A stretch of DNA of 8,382 nt. Source: Leptofilum sp965368765. Its GTDB lineage: Bacteria > Chloroflexota > Anaerolineae > Promineifilales > Promineifilaceae. Both the position numbers and the translations under genes were made by a program. Location: assembly GCA_965368765.1 (NCBI GenBank), contig CBDUOF010000241.1:1-8382 (forward strand), written 5' to 3'. Numbering within the stretch: position 1 is the stretch's first letter; the number at the start of each line of letters is the position of its first letter. Below, piece by piece: positions 1 to 6,650 of this stretch. The notes under the pieces were generated by a model that was given only the letters and a program-made list of their open reading frames with translations, had not been told where the DNA came from and did no database searches.

Positions 1-813
1 TTTACCAGTCAGCCGCTAAACGAACCGATGAACATGCTGGGCCATGCCAAAGTGCAATTGACGCTGACGGTAGACCAACCGCTGGCGCTGGTGGCCGTGC
101 GTTTATGTGATGTGGCTCCAAACGGCCGTTCCACCCTCGTCACGTGGGGTCTGCTCAACCTAACCCACCATCGCAGCCATGAGGAACCCGAACTGCTTGT
201 GCCGGGTAAGGTATACACCGTCACCGTGCCGCTGAACGTCATGGCTTACCGGCTGCCGGCCGGGCACCGCTGGCGGGTGGGCATCTCGCCGACGTACCTG
301 CGCCACGCCTGGCCATCGCCAAAACCGGTGACGCTGACGCTGCGGTTGGGAGAAGGGTGTAGGTTGATGGTGCCGGAACGGCCGTTTCTCCCTAGTGACG
401 ACAAATTACCTGACTTCCCTTCTGCCGAAATTGCGCCCCCGGAACCTATCGAGCAGCTACGGCCTGAGCAACGCCACCAAACGATTGAGCGCGAAGTAAC
501 CAGCGGCACAACGACCTTCAAAGTTTATCAGGATTCTGGCCGCATCCGCTATAAAAATCACGGCCTGGAATTGGACGACATCAGCACCCATACCATCACC
601 GTCCGCGATGACGATCCTCTGTCTCTGGAGCAAACTGTGGTTTATCGTCTGGAGTACAAGCGGCAAGCTTGGCAGGTGGTGATGAAAACCGAAAGTAAAT
701 TAACGGCCGATGCCAGCTTCTTTTACCTCTCCAACGTGCTGGAGGCGTACGAAGGCGATGTCCGTGTGTTTTGCAAAGCATGGACAAGCCAGATAGCCCG
801 CCACGGCGTTTAG
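1..813 (+). CDS. CocE/NonD family (X-Pro dipeptidyl-peptidase-like) hydrolase, C-terminal part
   Basis: The gene enters from outside the window, so only its last 270 residues are visible and the start and catalytic alpha/beta-hydrolase domain are missing. Residues about 5-120 read like the beta-rich, jelly-roll C-terminal domain of X-Pro dipeptidyl-peptidase/CocE proteins: a strand ending in VRLCDVAPNGRS, then LVPGKVYTVTVPL and the family hallmark LPAGHRWRVGIS. The last ~130 residues (from about residue 140) form a second beta-rich tail, seen in a subset of this family, whose end (EAYEGDVRVFCKAW) looks like a natural C-terminus. Known relatives are serine hydrolases acting on prolyl peptides or acyl esters; the substrate here cannot be told. 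The TAG stop (811-813) overlaps the first bases of the left copy of the inverted repeat. The gene carries two ACGGCCGT palindromes (122 and 378). It does not look functionally tied to the downstream metabolic genes. Confidence 0.8.
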   Translation, partial: FTSQPLNEPMNMLGHAKVQLTLTVDQPLALVAVRLCDVAPNGRSTLVTWGLLNLTHHRSHEEPELLVPGKVYTVTVPLNVMAYRLPAGHRWRVGISPTYLRHAWPSPKPVTLTLRLGEGCRLMVPERPFLPSDDKLPDFPSAEIAPPEPIEQLRPEQRHQTIEREVTSGTTTFKVYQDSGRIRYKNHGLELDDISTHTITVRDDDPLSLEQTVVYRLEYKRQAWQVVMKTESKLTADASFFYLSNVLEAYEGDVRVFCKAWTSQIARHGV

Positions 814-814
814 C

Positions 815-920
815 AAATCGCAGAAAGTTCTTTCAAAAACGAAGCGCGATTTCTCTGTGATTTGCTCAGATCAAAACCAAGTTCCCGCTCATACTTATTC
901 AAAATTCCTTTTGGTTTTCA
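815..920 (+). repeat. Left copy of a 106-base inverted repeat
   Basis: This stretch matches the reverse complement of 8277-8382 with no gaps; I count about 15 mismatches in 106 bases (about 86% identity). It holds two potential stem-loops. The first pairs 812-826 with 852-866 (AGCAAATCGCAGAAA against TCTCTGTGATTTGCT; 13 of 15 positions are Watson-Crick, plus one G-U). The second pairs AAAACCAA (873-880) with TTGGTTTT (911-918). The first hairpin begins inside the stop codon of the hydrolase gene, so it may also serve as that gene's 3' end. It codes for nothing convincing. It could be a MITE- or REP-like dispersed repeat, or one end of a larger element. Confidence 0.85.
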
Positions 921-1123
921 CATTAGAAAGGCAAAAGTGGCTTTAATATCCGGCATGCAGATATCCCCGTGACAATGAACACATCCATTTGTGACGTTTG
1001 TTACTACGGCCGTTCCGCTCTAAATTTTATACTCCAAAGGCTACAAACAAGACAATGCTTCAGGGATATGAAGAGATTCAGAGATATTTCGCTCAATTTC
1101 AAATGTGCGCTGTGGCAAATTCC

Positions 1124-1129
1124 GAGGAG
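1124..1129 (+). promoter_or_regulatory. Shine-Dalgarno site fixing the start of the alanine-dehydrogenase-like gene
   Basis: GAGGAG lies 8 bases before the ATG at 1138. It supports that start over the in-frame ATG at 1105, which would add 11 residues absent from the family. Confidence 0.75.
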
Positions 1130-1137
1130 TAACGCTG

Positions 1138-2235
1138 ATGAATTTTGGTGTACCACGGGAAATCCGTGATTTAGAGTCCCGCGTGGGACTCAGCCCTGCC
1201 GGGGCGTTTGCCCTAAGTCAAGCGGGGCATACGGTGTATATCGAAACGAATGCCGGGCTGGGCGCAGGTTTTTCAGATGAGGATTATCGTGCCGCAGGTG
1301 GTGCGATTGTCTTCTCTGCACAAGAAGCCTATGGTCGGGCTGATGTGGTTGTCAAAGTGACCCGCCCGACCGCTGACGAACACGCTCTGTTTCGCAACGG
1401 CCAGACTTTGTTTTCTTTCCTGCATTTGCCAGTCTCTTCTCCCGATTTGCTGGACGCGCTGGCGGAACGAGCCATAACGGCCGTATCTTACGAGCTCATC
1501 GAAGAAGCCGACGGCACGCGTCCTGTCTTGTTGCCCGCTAGCATTGTGGCAGGACGGATGGCACCCATCATTGCCGGGCGTCTGCTGCGCAGCGATCATG
1601 ATGGCAATGGCATCTTGCTGAGCGGCCTGCCGGGCGTGCCAGCAGCTGCCATCGTTATTGTTGGCGGGGGCGTGCTGGGCAGTAATGCCGCACGGGCATT
1701 TGTAGGCATGGGTGCTGAAGTAACGGTGCTTGACCAGGATCCACGCAAGCTGCAACATCTTTACGACACATTAAACGGCCGCATAACGACGATGTTTGCC
1801 AATGAGCTCAATCTAAAACGTGCCTCGCACTTTGCTGATGTGCTTATCGGTGCAGTTTCAAATTCTGGAAGACGCGCCCCCATGTTGGTTAGCCGGACAA
1901 TGGTCAAGCAGATGCGACCTGGCTCTGTCATCATCGATTACGCCATTGACGAGGGCGGCTGCGTTGAGACGAGTCGCCCTACATCACTGCGCAGCACGAG
2001 CTACGTGGCAGAAGGCATCATTCATCATTGTGTACCTAACATTACAGCCGCCTACGGCCGTACTACAAGCTATGCCCTTACCAATGCCGCCCTCCCCTAC
2101 CTGCTCGCTGTCGGGGATGCCGATATCGCTGAGGCCAGCCAACAGCTGCCTGCCTTAAAACGAGGCCTGACATTGGTTAACGGCCGTTTGGTTCATGAGG
2201 CAGTGGCGCACGCTCTGGGCAAAACAATCAGCTAA
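1138..2235 (+). CDS. Alanine dehydrogenase-like NAD-dependent oxidoreductase
   Basis: A 365-residue protein, the usual length for the alanine dehydrogenase / transhydrogenase-alpha family. Alanine dehydrogenase interconverts L-alanine + NAD+ + water and pyruvate + ammonia + NADH in the cytoplasm. The N-terminus (MNFGVPREIRDLESRVGLSP) has the family start with Arg15. The Rossmann segment GGGVLG (176-181) is followed by Asp199, which fits NAD binding. His96 (FLHL) and Asp271 (AIDEGG) match catalytic residues of characterised enzymes. Two substrate-site positions differ: the catalytic lysine of the usual KVKEP motif is Thr75 here (KVTRP, with only the first Lys, Lys73, kept), and the usual PMSEVAGR reads PASIVAGR (133-140). 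The protein may therefore belong to a divergent clade with another substrate or with altered activity. It precedes a CoA-transferase gene by 90 bases, probably in one transcript, and contains three ACGGCCGT palindromes. Family membership is firm; alanine as substrate is not. Confidence 0.85.
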   Translation: MNFGVPREIRDLESRVGLSPAGAFALSQAGHTVYIETNAGLGAGFSDEDYRAAGGAIVFSAQEAYGRADVVVKVTRPTADEHALFRNGQTLFSFLHLPVSSPDLLDALAERAITAVSYELIEEADGTRPVLLPASIVAGRMAPIIAGRLLRSDHDGNGILLSGLPGVPAAAIVIVGGGVLGSNAARAFVGMGAEVTVLDQDPRKLQHLYDTLNGRITTMFANELNLKRASHFADVLIGAVSNSGRRAPMLVSRTMVKQMRPGSVIIDYAIDEGGCVETSRPTSLRSTSYVAEGIIHHCVPNITAAYGRTTSYALTNAALPYLLAVGDADIAEASQQLPALKRGLTLVNGRLVHEAVAHALGKTIS

Positions 2236-2325
2236 TTCTCTAATAACAAATGGCAAGGTGCGCCAATTTGGCTGGGGGGAAACATTGCCCGCTTTGCCCA
2301 ATCTTAAAAAACATTGAGATTTCGT

Positions 2326-3621
2326 ATGAATTGGGAAAACATCTACCGTCGTAAAGTTACCGACGTTTCCACAGCATTGGGCCACATAAATTCTGGCGAT
2401 CGCCTTTACGTTGGCGGTGGCGCTGGTGTTCCGGTTCAGCTTACACAAGGTCTTACCGAAAAGGCATCCGATTTGCGTGATGTAGAACTGACCCACATCC
2501 TGACATTCGCCGAAGCACCATACGTTGCCCCGGAGTATCGCGACAGCTTTCGCGTGAATGCGCTCTTCATTGGCGCCAACGTGCGCAAAGCTGTCGGTGA
2601 GGGGCGGGCCGACTTTACGCCCGTCTTCCTTTCGGAAATCCCCCGACTGTTTCGGAGCGGCATTTTGCCCATTGATGTGGCTCTAATCTCTCTGTCACCA
2701 CCGGATGAACACGGCTTTTGCAGCTTTGGCGTAGAAGTAGGCACGACCAAGCCTGCCGCCGAATCGGCCAAAATCATCATCGCTGAAGTCAATCGGCAGA
2801 TGCCACGCACGCACGGCGACAGCTTCATACACGTCAGCCGCCTGCACCACATCATAGAAACCAACTACCCTATTCCAGAGTCTCCTCAAGGCGGAAGTTC
2901 AGAGGGTCATCTAAAAATTGGCGAATATATCGCTGAAATGATTCCCAATGGGGCCACGCTGCAAATGGGCATCGGCAGTATTCCCGATGCCGTGCTGCGT
3001 TTTCTGGGAAACCACAAGGATTTAGGCATTCATACGGAATTATTTTCTGACGGTGTCGTCGAGATGGTGGAAAACGGCGTGATTACCTGTGCGCAGAAGA
3101 CATTTCATCCCGGCAAAATTATCACGGGATTTTTGTTTGGGACACAAAAACTATATGACTTTATCGACAACAACCCGCTTATCGAGATGCACCCAACGGA
3201 TTACGTCAATGATCCCTTCAATATTGCCCAGAACGAGAAGATGGTTGCCATTAATGCCGCTCTGCAAATTGATCTCACGGGCCAGGTCTGCGCCGATTCC
3301 ATTGGACCACGTTTTTATAGTGGCGTAGGTGGCCAGCTAGACTTTATTCGTGGGGCGGCAAGGTCTAAAGGGGGCGTGCCCATTATTGCTTGCCTTTCCA
3401 CAGCACGGGGCGGCACAACAAGCCGCATCGTGCCGATGCTCAATGAAGGCGCAGGTGTGGTCACGACTCGCAATGATGTGCATTACGTCGTCACTGAATA
3501 TGGCGTAGCAAACTTATATGGCAAATCTATTCGCCAGCGGGCGCAGGCACTCATTCAAATTTCTGCGCCCGAATTTCGCGAGGAGCTAACCGCAACCGCC
3601 CAGAAGATAGGCTATCTCTAG
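2326..3621 (+). CDS. Acetyl-CoA hydrolase/transferase family CoA-transferase (4-hydroxybutyrate/butyryl type)
   Basis: A 431-residue cytoplasmic enzyme of the AbfT/Cat2 class of CoA-transferases, which move CoA between acetyl-CoA and carboxylic acids through a glutamyl-CoA intermediate. The N-terminal acetyl-CoA hydrolase/transferase domain covers roughly residues 5-195 and the C-terminal domain roughly 265-425. The catalytic glutamate is Glu238 in HTELFSDG; the class motif GVGGQLDF lies at 333-340, and the glycine-rich GIGSIPDAV at 215-223. Length and motif spacing agree with 4-hydroxybutyrate CoA-transferases. The exact acid (acetate, butyrate, branched-chain acid or 4-hydroxybutyrate) cannot be read from the sequence. 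The ATG at 2326 is preceded only by a weak GAG (2316-2318), and a TTG at 2314 is a less likely alternative. The gene ends 5 bases from the convergent gamma-subunit gene. Next to a 2-oxoacid oxidoreductase, it would plausibly turn acyl-CoA into free acid while forming acetyl-CoA. It has no ACGGCCGT palindrome. Confidence 0.88.
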   Translation: MNWENIYRRKVTDVSTALGHINSGDRLYVGGGAGVPVQLTQGLTEKASDLRDVELTHILTFAEAPYVAPEYRDSFRVNALFIGANVRKAVGEGRADFTPVFLSEIPRLFRSGILPIDVALISLSPPDEHGFCSFGVEVGTTKPAAESAKIIIAEVNRQMPRTHGDSFIHVSRLHHIIETNYPIPESPQGGSSEGHLKIGEYIAEMIPNGATLQMGIGSIPDAVLRFLGNHKDLGIHTELFSDGVVEMVENGVITCAQKTFHPGKIITGFLFGTQKLYDFIDNNPLIEMHPTDYVNDPFNIAQNEKMVAINAALQIDLTGQVCADSIGPRFYSGVGGQLDFIRGAARSKGGVPIIACLSTARGGTTSRIVPMLNEGAGVVTTRNDVHYVVTEYGVANLYGKSIRQRAQALIQISAPEFREELTATAQKIGYL

Positions 3622-3626
3622 TTTTG

Positions 3627-4181
3627 TTAAACCATTTCACCATGCGCAGCTGCGGCTCGGTATCCGGCGTGCAATACGTCCAGGTTGCCTGGCAAAAAAC
3701 GCTGCTTATTGGCTGGCAAATGATTGCGCAAAGCATCAGCCAATGCGGCCATTGGCAGAACGGGATTGCAGGCCAGCATCGCCCCAATCATAGCCATATT
3801 CAACATTTTGACGGTGCCAAATTCGCTGGCAATCTCATTGGCTGGAATCTGAACAATTTCCAGGTCGGTTCGCCCTATTTCTGGGGTAACAATACTGCTG
3901 TTTATGATTAGCAATCCCCCCGGCTTCACCAGCGGTTCGTACTTAGCGTAGGATGGCTGGTTAAACACCAGGGCAATATCTGGTGCAGCGACAATCGGTG
4001 CCCCAATTGGATCATGGCTGATGATAACCGTGCAGTTAGCCGTACCACCGCGCATTTCTGGCCCGTAAGATGGAATCCAGGTGACGTGCCGCCCTTCATC
4101 CATCCCGGCATATGCCAGCAATTGTCCGCCAAACAGCACCCCCTGTCCCCCAAAGCCTGATATGATGATCGAAGTTTCCAT
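3627..4181 (-). CDS. 2-oxoacid:ferredoxin oxidoreductase, gamma subunit
   Basis: A 184-residue protein of the gamma family (PorC/KorC/VorC) of 2-oxoacid:acceptor oxidoreductases, which oxidise a 2-oxoacid and CoA to acyl-CoA, CO2 and reduced ferredoxin. The N-terminus has the conserved SGFGGQGV (8-15), then PSYGPEMRGG (37-46), and near the C-terminal half NMAMIGAML (128-136). These are typical of the subunit that helps bind CoA. I chose the ATG at 4181 because METSIIISGFGGQG is the natural family start and an AGGGA lies about 8 bases upstream; an in-frame ATG at 4208 would add 9 unmatched residues. This is the last gene of the - strand operon. It is separated from the delta-alpha-beta genes by an aminotransferase and an unrecognised gene, which is unusual. 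Its stop lies 5 bases from the stop of the convergent CoA-transferase gene. Confidence 0.9.
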   Translation of the reverse strand: METSIIISGFGGQGVLFGGQLLAYAGMDEGRHVTWIPSYGPEMRGGTANCTVIISHDPIGAPIVAAPDIALVFNQPSYAKYEPLVKPGGLLIINSSIVTPEIGRTDLEIVQIPANEIASEFGTVKMLNMAMIGAMLACNPVLPMAALADALRNHLPANKQRFLPGNLDVLHAGYRAAAAHGEMV

Positions 4182-4208
4182 CTGTGTAGTCCCTTTGCAA
4201 AAGTGCAT

Positions 4209-4550
4209 TTAGCTGGAATCGGAGCGAATCATATGCTCGTCCACCATTGTATTTACTCTGGCACGCCGTTCTTTTTCATGCAGTGTCCTGGAAAGCACGT
4301 CGGCGCTTTGTGCCTCCGGCAGCTTGTTCAGTTCATAGCGATCATCGGGCAGGTTATCGGCCTGTCTGTACCATACGGTCACAGTGAATAAATTGCTGCC
4401 GGGAACGGCCGTTTCACAAATATCAATCACGTCCTCAGTGGGAACACTCTCATTTACAAAAGCTGCCAACTGCTCACGTACGATATTCTGTCCTTCCACC
4501 AGCTGTGATACGGATTTAATTTGTTCAGAAAACGTTTTGTGTGTAATCAT
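4209..4550 (-). CDS. Unrecognised 113-residue protein inside the oxidoreductase operon
   Basis: I do not recognise this protein. It is acidic to neutral, with no signal peptide, no membrane segment and no cysteine motif (a single Cys at 45). A predicted helical start (residues 5-33) leads to a beta-rich middle (VIDICETAV and LFTVTVWYRQ, about 41-63) and a highly charged helical C-terminal part (HEKERRARVN, 91-100). Translation is well supported: AGGAGA at 4558-4563 lies 7 bases before the ATG, the gene starts 22 bases after the aminotransferase stop, and the gamma-subunit ATG follows 27 bases after its stop. It is thus placed between two enzymes of one operon and is probably made with them. 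It could be an accessory or regulatory protein of the oxidoreductase or aminotransferase; nothing in the sequence decides. It contains one ACGGCCGT palindrome (4405). Confidence 0.7.
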   Translation of the reverse strand: MITHKTFSEQIKSVSQLVEGQNIVREQLAAFVNESVPTEDVIDICETAVPGSNLFTVTVWYRQADNLPDDRYELNKLPEAQSADVLSRTLHEKERRARVNTMVDEHMIRSDSS

Positions 4551-4557
4551 CTTTCAC

Positions 4558-4563
4558 TCTCCT
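4558..4563 (-). promoter_or_regulatory. Shine-Dalgarno site of the unrecognised 113-residue gene
   Basis: AGGAGA on the - strand, 7 bases before the ATG at 4550. It is one of the better ribosome-binding sites in the operon and the main reason to accept the unrecognised frame as a real gene. Confidence 0.7.
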
Positions 4564-4572
4564 GAAATGATG

Positions 4573-5829
4573 TTATACAGGAACCGGATCGATTACTTTT
4601 TGCAACACCTTGCCCAAACGAGCGATTCCTTCCTTAATTTGAGCAGGTTGTGCGTTGGAAAAATTGAGGCGGAAGCTGTTTTTGCCGCCGTTGTCAGGAT
4701 AGAATGTGGTGCCTGGCACGAAGGCAACTTTGTGTGCAATGGCGTGTTCCAAAACGGAAGCACTATCCAGGCCATCGGGTAAGGTCACCCACAAGAACAG
4801 GCCACCCTGAGGTTGTGTCCAGCGGACTCCAGGCGGAAACTGTTCTGCCATAGTTGTTAGCATTAGATCACGCCGATCCCGATACACATCGCGAATCTTG
4901 CGGACATGGTCGGTTAGAAAGCCGTCCCTGGCGACCTCATAGGCAATCATCTGCACAAAAGAGCTGGTGTGCAAATCCATACCCTGCTTGATCATAATAC
5001 ATTTTTGGATGACGCTGGCTGGCGCAACAATCCACCCCAGCCGCAGGCCTGGCGCCAGCGTCTTGGAAAACGTGCTCATGTAAATGACGTTGCCCTTGAC
5101 ATAGCAGTGTGGATTATCATGCTGGGCATATTGACGCCCGTTTATTTTGTCGGCATCCAATACCACCAGCGGTGGAATATGTTCCCCCTCAAAGCGGAGT
5201 TCGCCATAAGGATCATCCTCAATGATGGGCACACCGTAATGATCGGCAATATCGATTAGGGCCAGCCGACGCTCATAGGAGAGCGTGACGCCACCAGGAT
5301 TTTGAAAGTTTGGCAGCACGTACATGAATTTGGGACCACCAGACAGTGCGTCTTCCAATAAATCGACGCGCAAGCCATCGTCATCAATCGGTACCGTGCT
5401 GAATTCTGCCTGATAGGCCCGCCAGGCCTGCAGCGCCCCCAGGTAAGACGGCCGTTCGGTTAGCACCAAATCGCCTGGATTGATCAAAAGTTTGCCGATC
5501 AAATCCAGCGCCTGCTGTGAGCCACTGGTGATCAATACGTTGTCCACCGACGCTTCAATACCGTAGCGACCCATCTTTTCGACGATTAGCTCTCGAAGAG
5601 GCAGGTAGCCTTCTGTTGTGCTGTACTGCAGGGCATGGCTCCCGTGCTGCTGCAATACGCGGCTGCTGGCTGCTTCAAATGCCTCTACAGGGAACATTTC
5701 TGGTGCCGGCAACCCGCCCGCAAAGGAGATAATGTCTTCACGCTGTGTCAGCTTCAACAACTCACGAATGACTGAACTGCCCATCCCTTGGGTGCGTTGT
5801 GCATAGCGATGATGCCAGGGCGTGCTCAT
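4573..5829 (-). CDS. PLP-dependent aminotransferase, class I/II, LysN/2-aminoadipate type
   Basis: A 418-residue cytoplasmic aminotransferase with the fold type I layout. It starts with the SFAGGLP segment (35-41) typical of the LysN / MocR-related group. PLP-binding residues are visible: the Asn of FQNPGG (Asn177), Asp205 and Tyr208 in IIEDDPYGEL, and the Schiff-base lysine Lys256 in STFSKTLAPGLRLGW. Arg387 in SFRLNFSN is the expected substrate alpha-carboxylate ligand. Relatives act on 2-aminoadipate, leucine, aromatic amino acids or glutamate, so the substrate is open. Its ATG overlaps the beta-subunit stop as ATGA (5826-5829), implying translational coupling. That coupling to a 2-oxoacid oxidoreductase suggests it supplies, or in reverse consumes, the oxidoreductase's 2-oxoacid. 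There is no DNA-binding wHTH domain, so it is not a MocR regulator. One ACGGCCGT palindrome lies at 5448. Confidence 0.9.
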   Translation of the reverse strand: MSTPWHHRYAQRTQGMGSSVIRELLKLTQREDIISFAGGLPAPEMFPVEAFEAASSRVLQQHGSHALQYSTTEGYLPLRELIVEKMGRYGIEASVDNVLITSGSQQALDLIGKLLINPGDLVLTERPSYLGALQAWRAYQAEFSTVPIDDDGLRVDLLEDALSGGPKFMYVLPNFQNPGGVTLSYERRLALIDIADHYGVPIIEDDPYGELRFEGEHIPPLVVLDADKINGRQYAQHDNPHCYVKGNVIYMSTFSKTLAPGLRLGWIVAPASVIQKCIMIKQGMDLHTSSFVQMIAYEVARDGFLTDHVRKIRDVYRDRRDLMLTTMAEQFPPGVRWTQPQGGLFLWVTLPDGLDSASVLEHAIAHKVAFVPGTTFYPDNGGKNSFRLNFSNAQPAQIKEGIARLGKVLQKVIDPVPV

Positions 5830-6635
5830 TGTTTGACTCCTCTTCTGCGCTGCAGCTGTTCATCAACTTTGAAATCGCCTAGCGGGTAAAATGGCACCAT
5901 TTCCTCTTCCACCCAGGCAAGTGCTTCGGTGGGTGTCATTCCCCAGTTGGTGGGGCACGACGAGAGTAACTCAACCACGCTAAAGCCAAGATTGGCCTGC
6001 TGTGCCTCGAAGGCGATGCGGATAGCTTTTTTAGCCTGAAGCGTGTGGCGGGCGTCGTGGAGACTGCGGCGTACGCTGTAGACGGTGCCTGGAAGTTGTG
6101 CCAAAAGCTCCGCCATACGGATGGGTCTACCGGCCAGATCGGCATCCCTGCCAAAAGGTGATGAGGTGGTTTTTTGCCCAATCAGGCTGGTGGGTGCCAT
6201 TTGCCCGCCGGTCATTCCGTAAATGGCGTTATTTACAAAAATTACGGTAATTTTTTCGCCACGAGCAGCAGCATGAATAATTTCGGCGGTACCAATTGAG
6301 GCTAAATCGCCATCGCCCTGGTAAGTGAAGACAATTTTGTCTGGATTGACCCGCTTCACGCCGGTTGCCATCGCCGGGGCACGACCATGCGCCGCTTCGC
6401 AAGCATCCAGATCAAAGTAGTTGTAGGAAAATACAGAACAGCCCACAGAGGAAACCAGGATGGTGTTTTCACGGATTGCCAGTTCGTCCAGAACCTCCGC
6501 TACCAGGCGATGAGCGGTGCCGTGGGTGCAGCCAGGGCAGTAATGGGTGTGTACGTTGCACAAGCTAGACGGCCGTTCATAGGTGATTTTTTCAGTGGGT
6601 TGCAGGTTGATTTGTTCAGATATCAATGTGTCCAT
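5826..6635 (-). CDS. 2-oxoacid:ferredoxin oxidoreductase, beta (thiamine diphosphate) subunit
   Basis: A 269-residue beta subunit that binds thiamine diphosphate and the proximal [4Fe-4S] cluster. The ThDP/Mg motif runs from GDGD (107-110) to NN (135-136), followed by IYGMTGGQMAPTS, as in the PorB/KorB/VorA family. Cys33 and Cys36 (HYCPGC), Cys66 (SSVGCS) and Cys227 (LSSCPTNWG) sit where the four cluster ligands are expected, so the cluster site looks complete. The length is normal for a separate beta subunit. The start at 6635 follows a GGAGAG about 9 bases upstream and lies 15 bases after the alpha-subunit stop; the end overlaps the aminotransferase start by 4 bases. The electron path would run from ThDP through this cluster to the delta ferredoxin. 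One ACGGCCGT palindrome lies at 6569. Confidence 0.93.
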   Translation of the reverse strand: MDTLISEQINLQPTEKITYERPSSLCNVHTHYCPGCTHGTAHRLVAEVLDELAIRENTILVSSVGCSVFSYNYFDLDACEAAHGRAPAMATGVKRVNPDKIVFTYQGDGDLASIGTAEIIHAAARGEKITVIFVNNAIYGMTGGQMAPTSLIGQKTTSSPFGRDADLAGRPIRMAELLAQLPGTVYSVRRSLHDARHTLQAKKAIRIAFEAQQANLGFSVVELLSSCPTNWGMTPTEALAWVEEEMVPFYPLGDFKVDEQLQRRRGVKQ

Positions 6636-6650
6636 TCGTTTGTCTCTCCG

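Larger units (their letters stand above)
814..1137. other. Intergenic region between the hydrolase and alanine-dehydrogenase-like genes
   Basis: This 324-base gap holds the left inverted repeat (815-920), one ACGGCCGT palindrome (1006-1013), the upstream region of the + strand pair, and the Shine-Dalgarno site at 1124-1129. A TATACT hexamer at 1028-1033 resembles a -10 box, but no good -35 lies 16-18 bases upstream, so I do not call a promoter. Short open frames here have no ribosome-binding site and no recognisable protein, and I treat them as non-coding. Confidence 0.6.

Noticed and set aside
1028..1033. TATACT as a -10 box for the alanine-dehydrogenase-like gene.
   Set aside because: The nearest -35-like hexamer (TTGTTA, 998-1003) is 24 bases away, too far for a standard promoter.
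969..1169. A 66-codon open frame in the intergenic region before the alanine-dehydrogenase-like gene.
   Set aside because: No ribosome-binding site, no recognisable protein, and it runs out of frame into the real gene.
2262..2272. Palindrome GCCAATTTGGC between the + strand genes, as a terminator or operator.
   Set aside because: The loop is too small for a stable hairpin, no T tract follows, and one occurrence does not support an operator.
3605..3625. AGATAGGCTATCT followed by CTAGTTTT as a terminator of the CoA-transferase gene.
   Set aside because: The stem is only about 5 AT-rich base pairs with a short interrupted T run; too weak to call.
4573..5829. The aminotransferase as a MocR-type transcription regulator.
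   Set aside because: The protein starts directly with the aminotransferase fold and lacks the N-terminal winged-helix domain.
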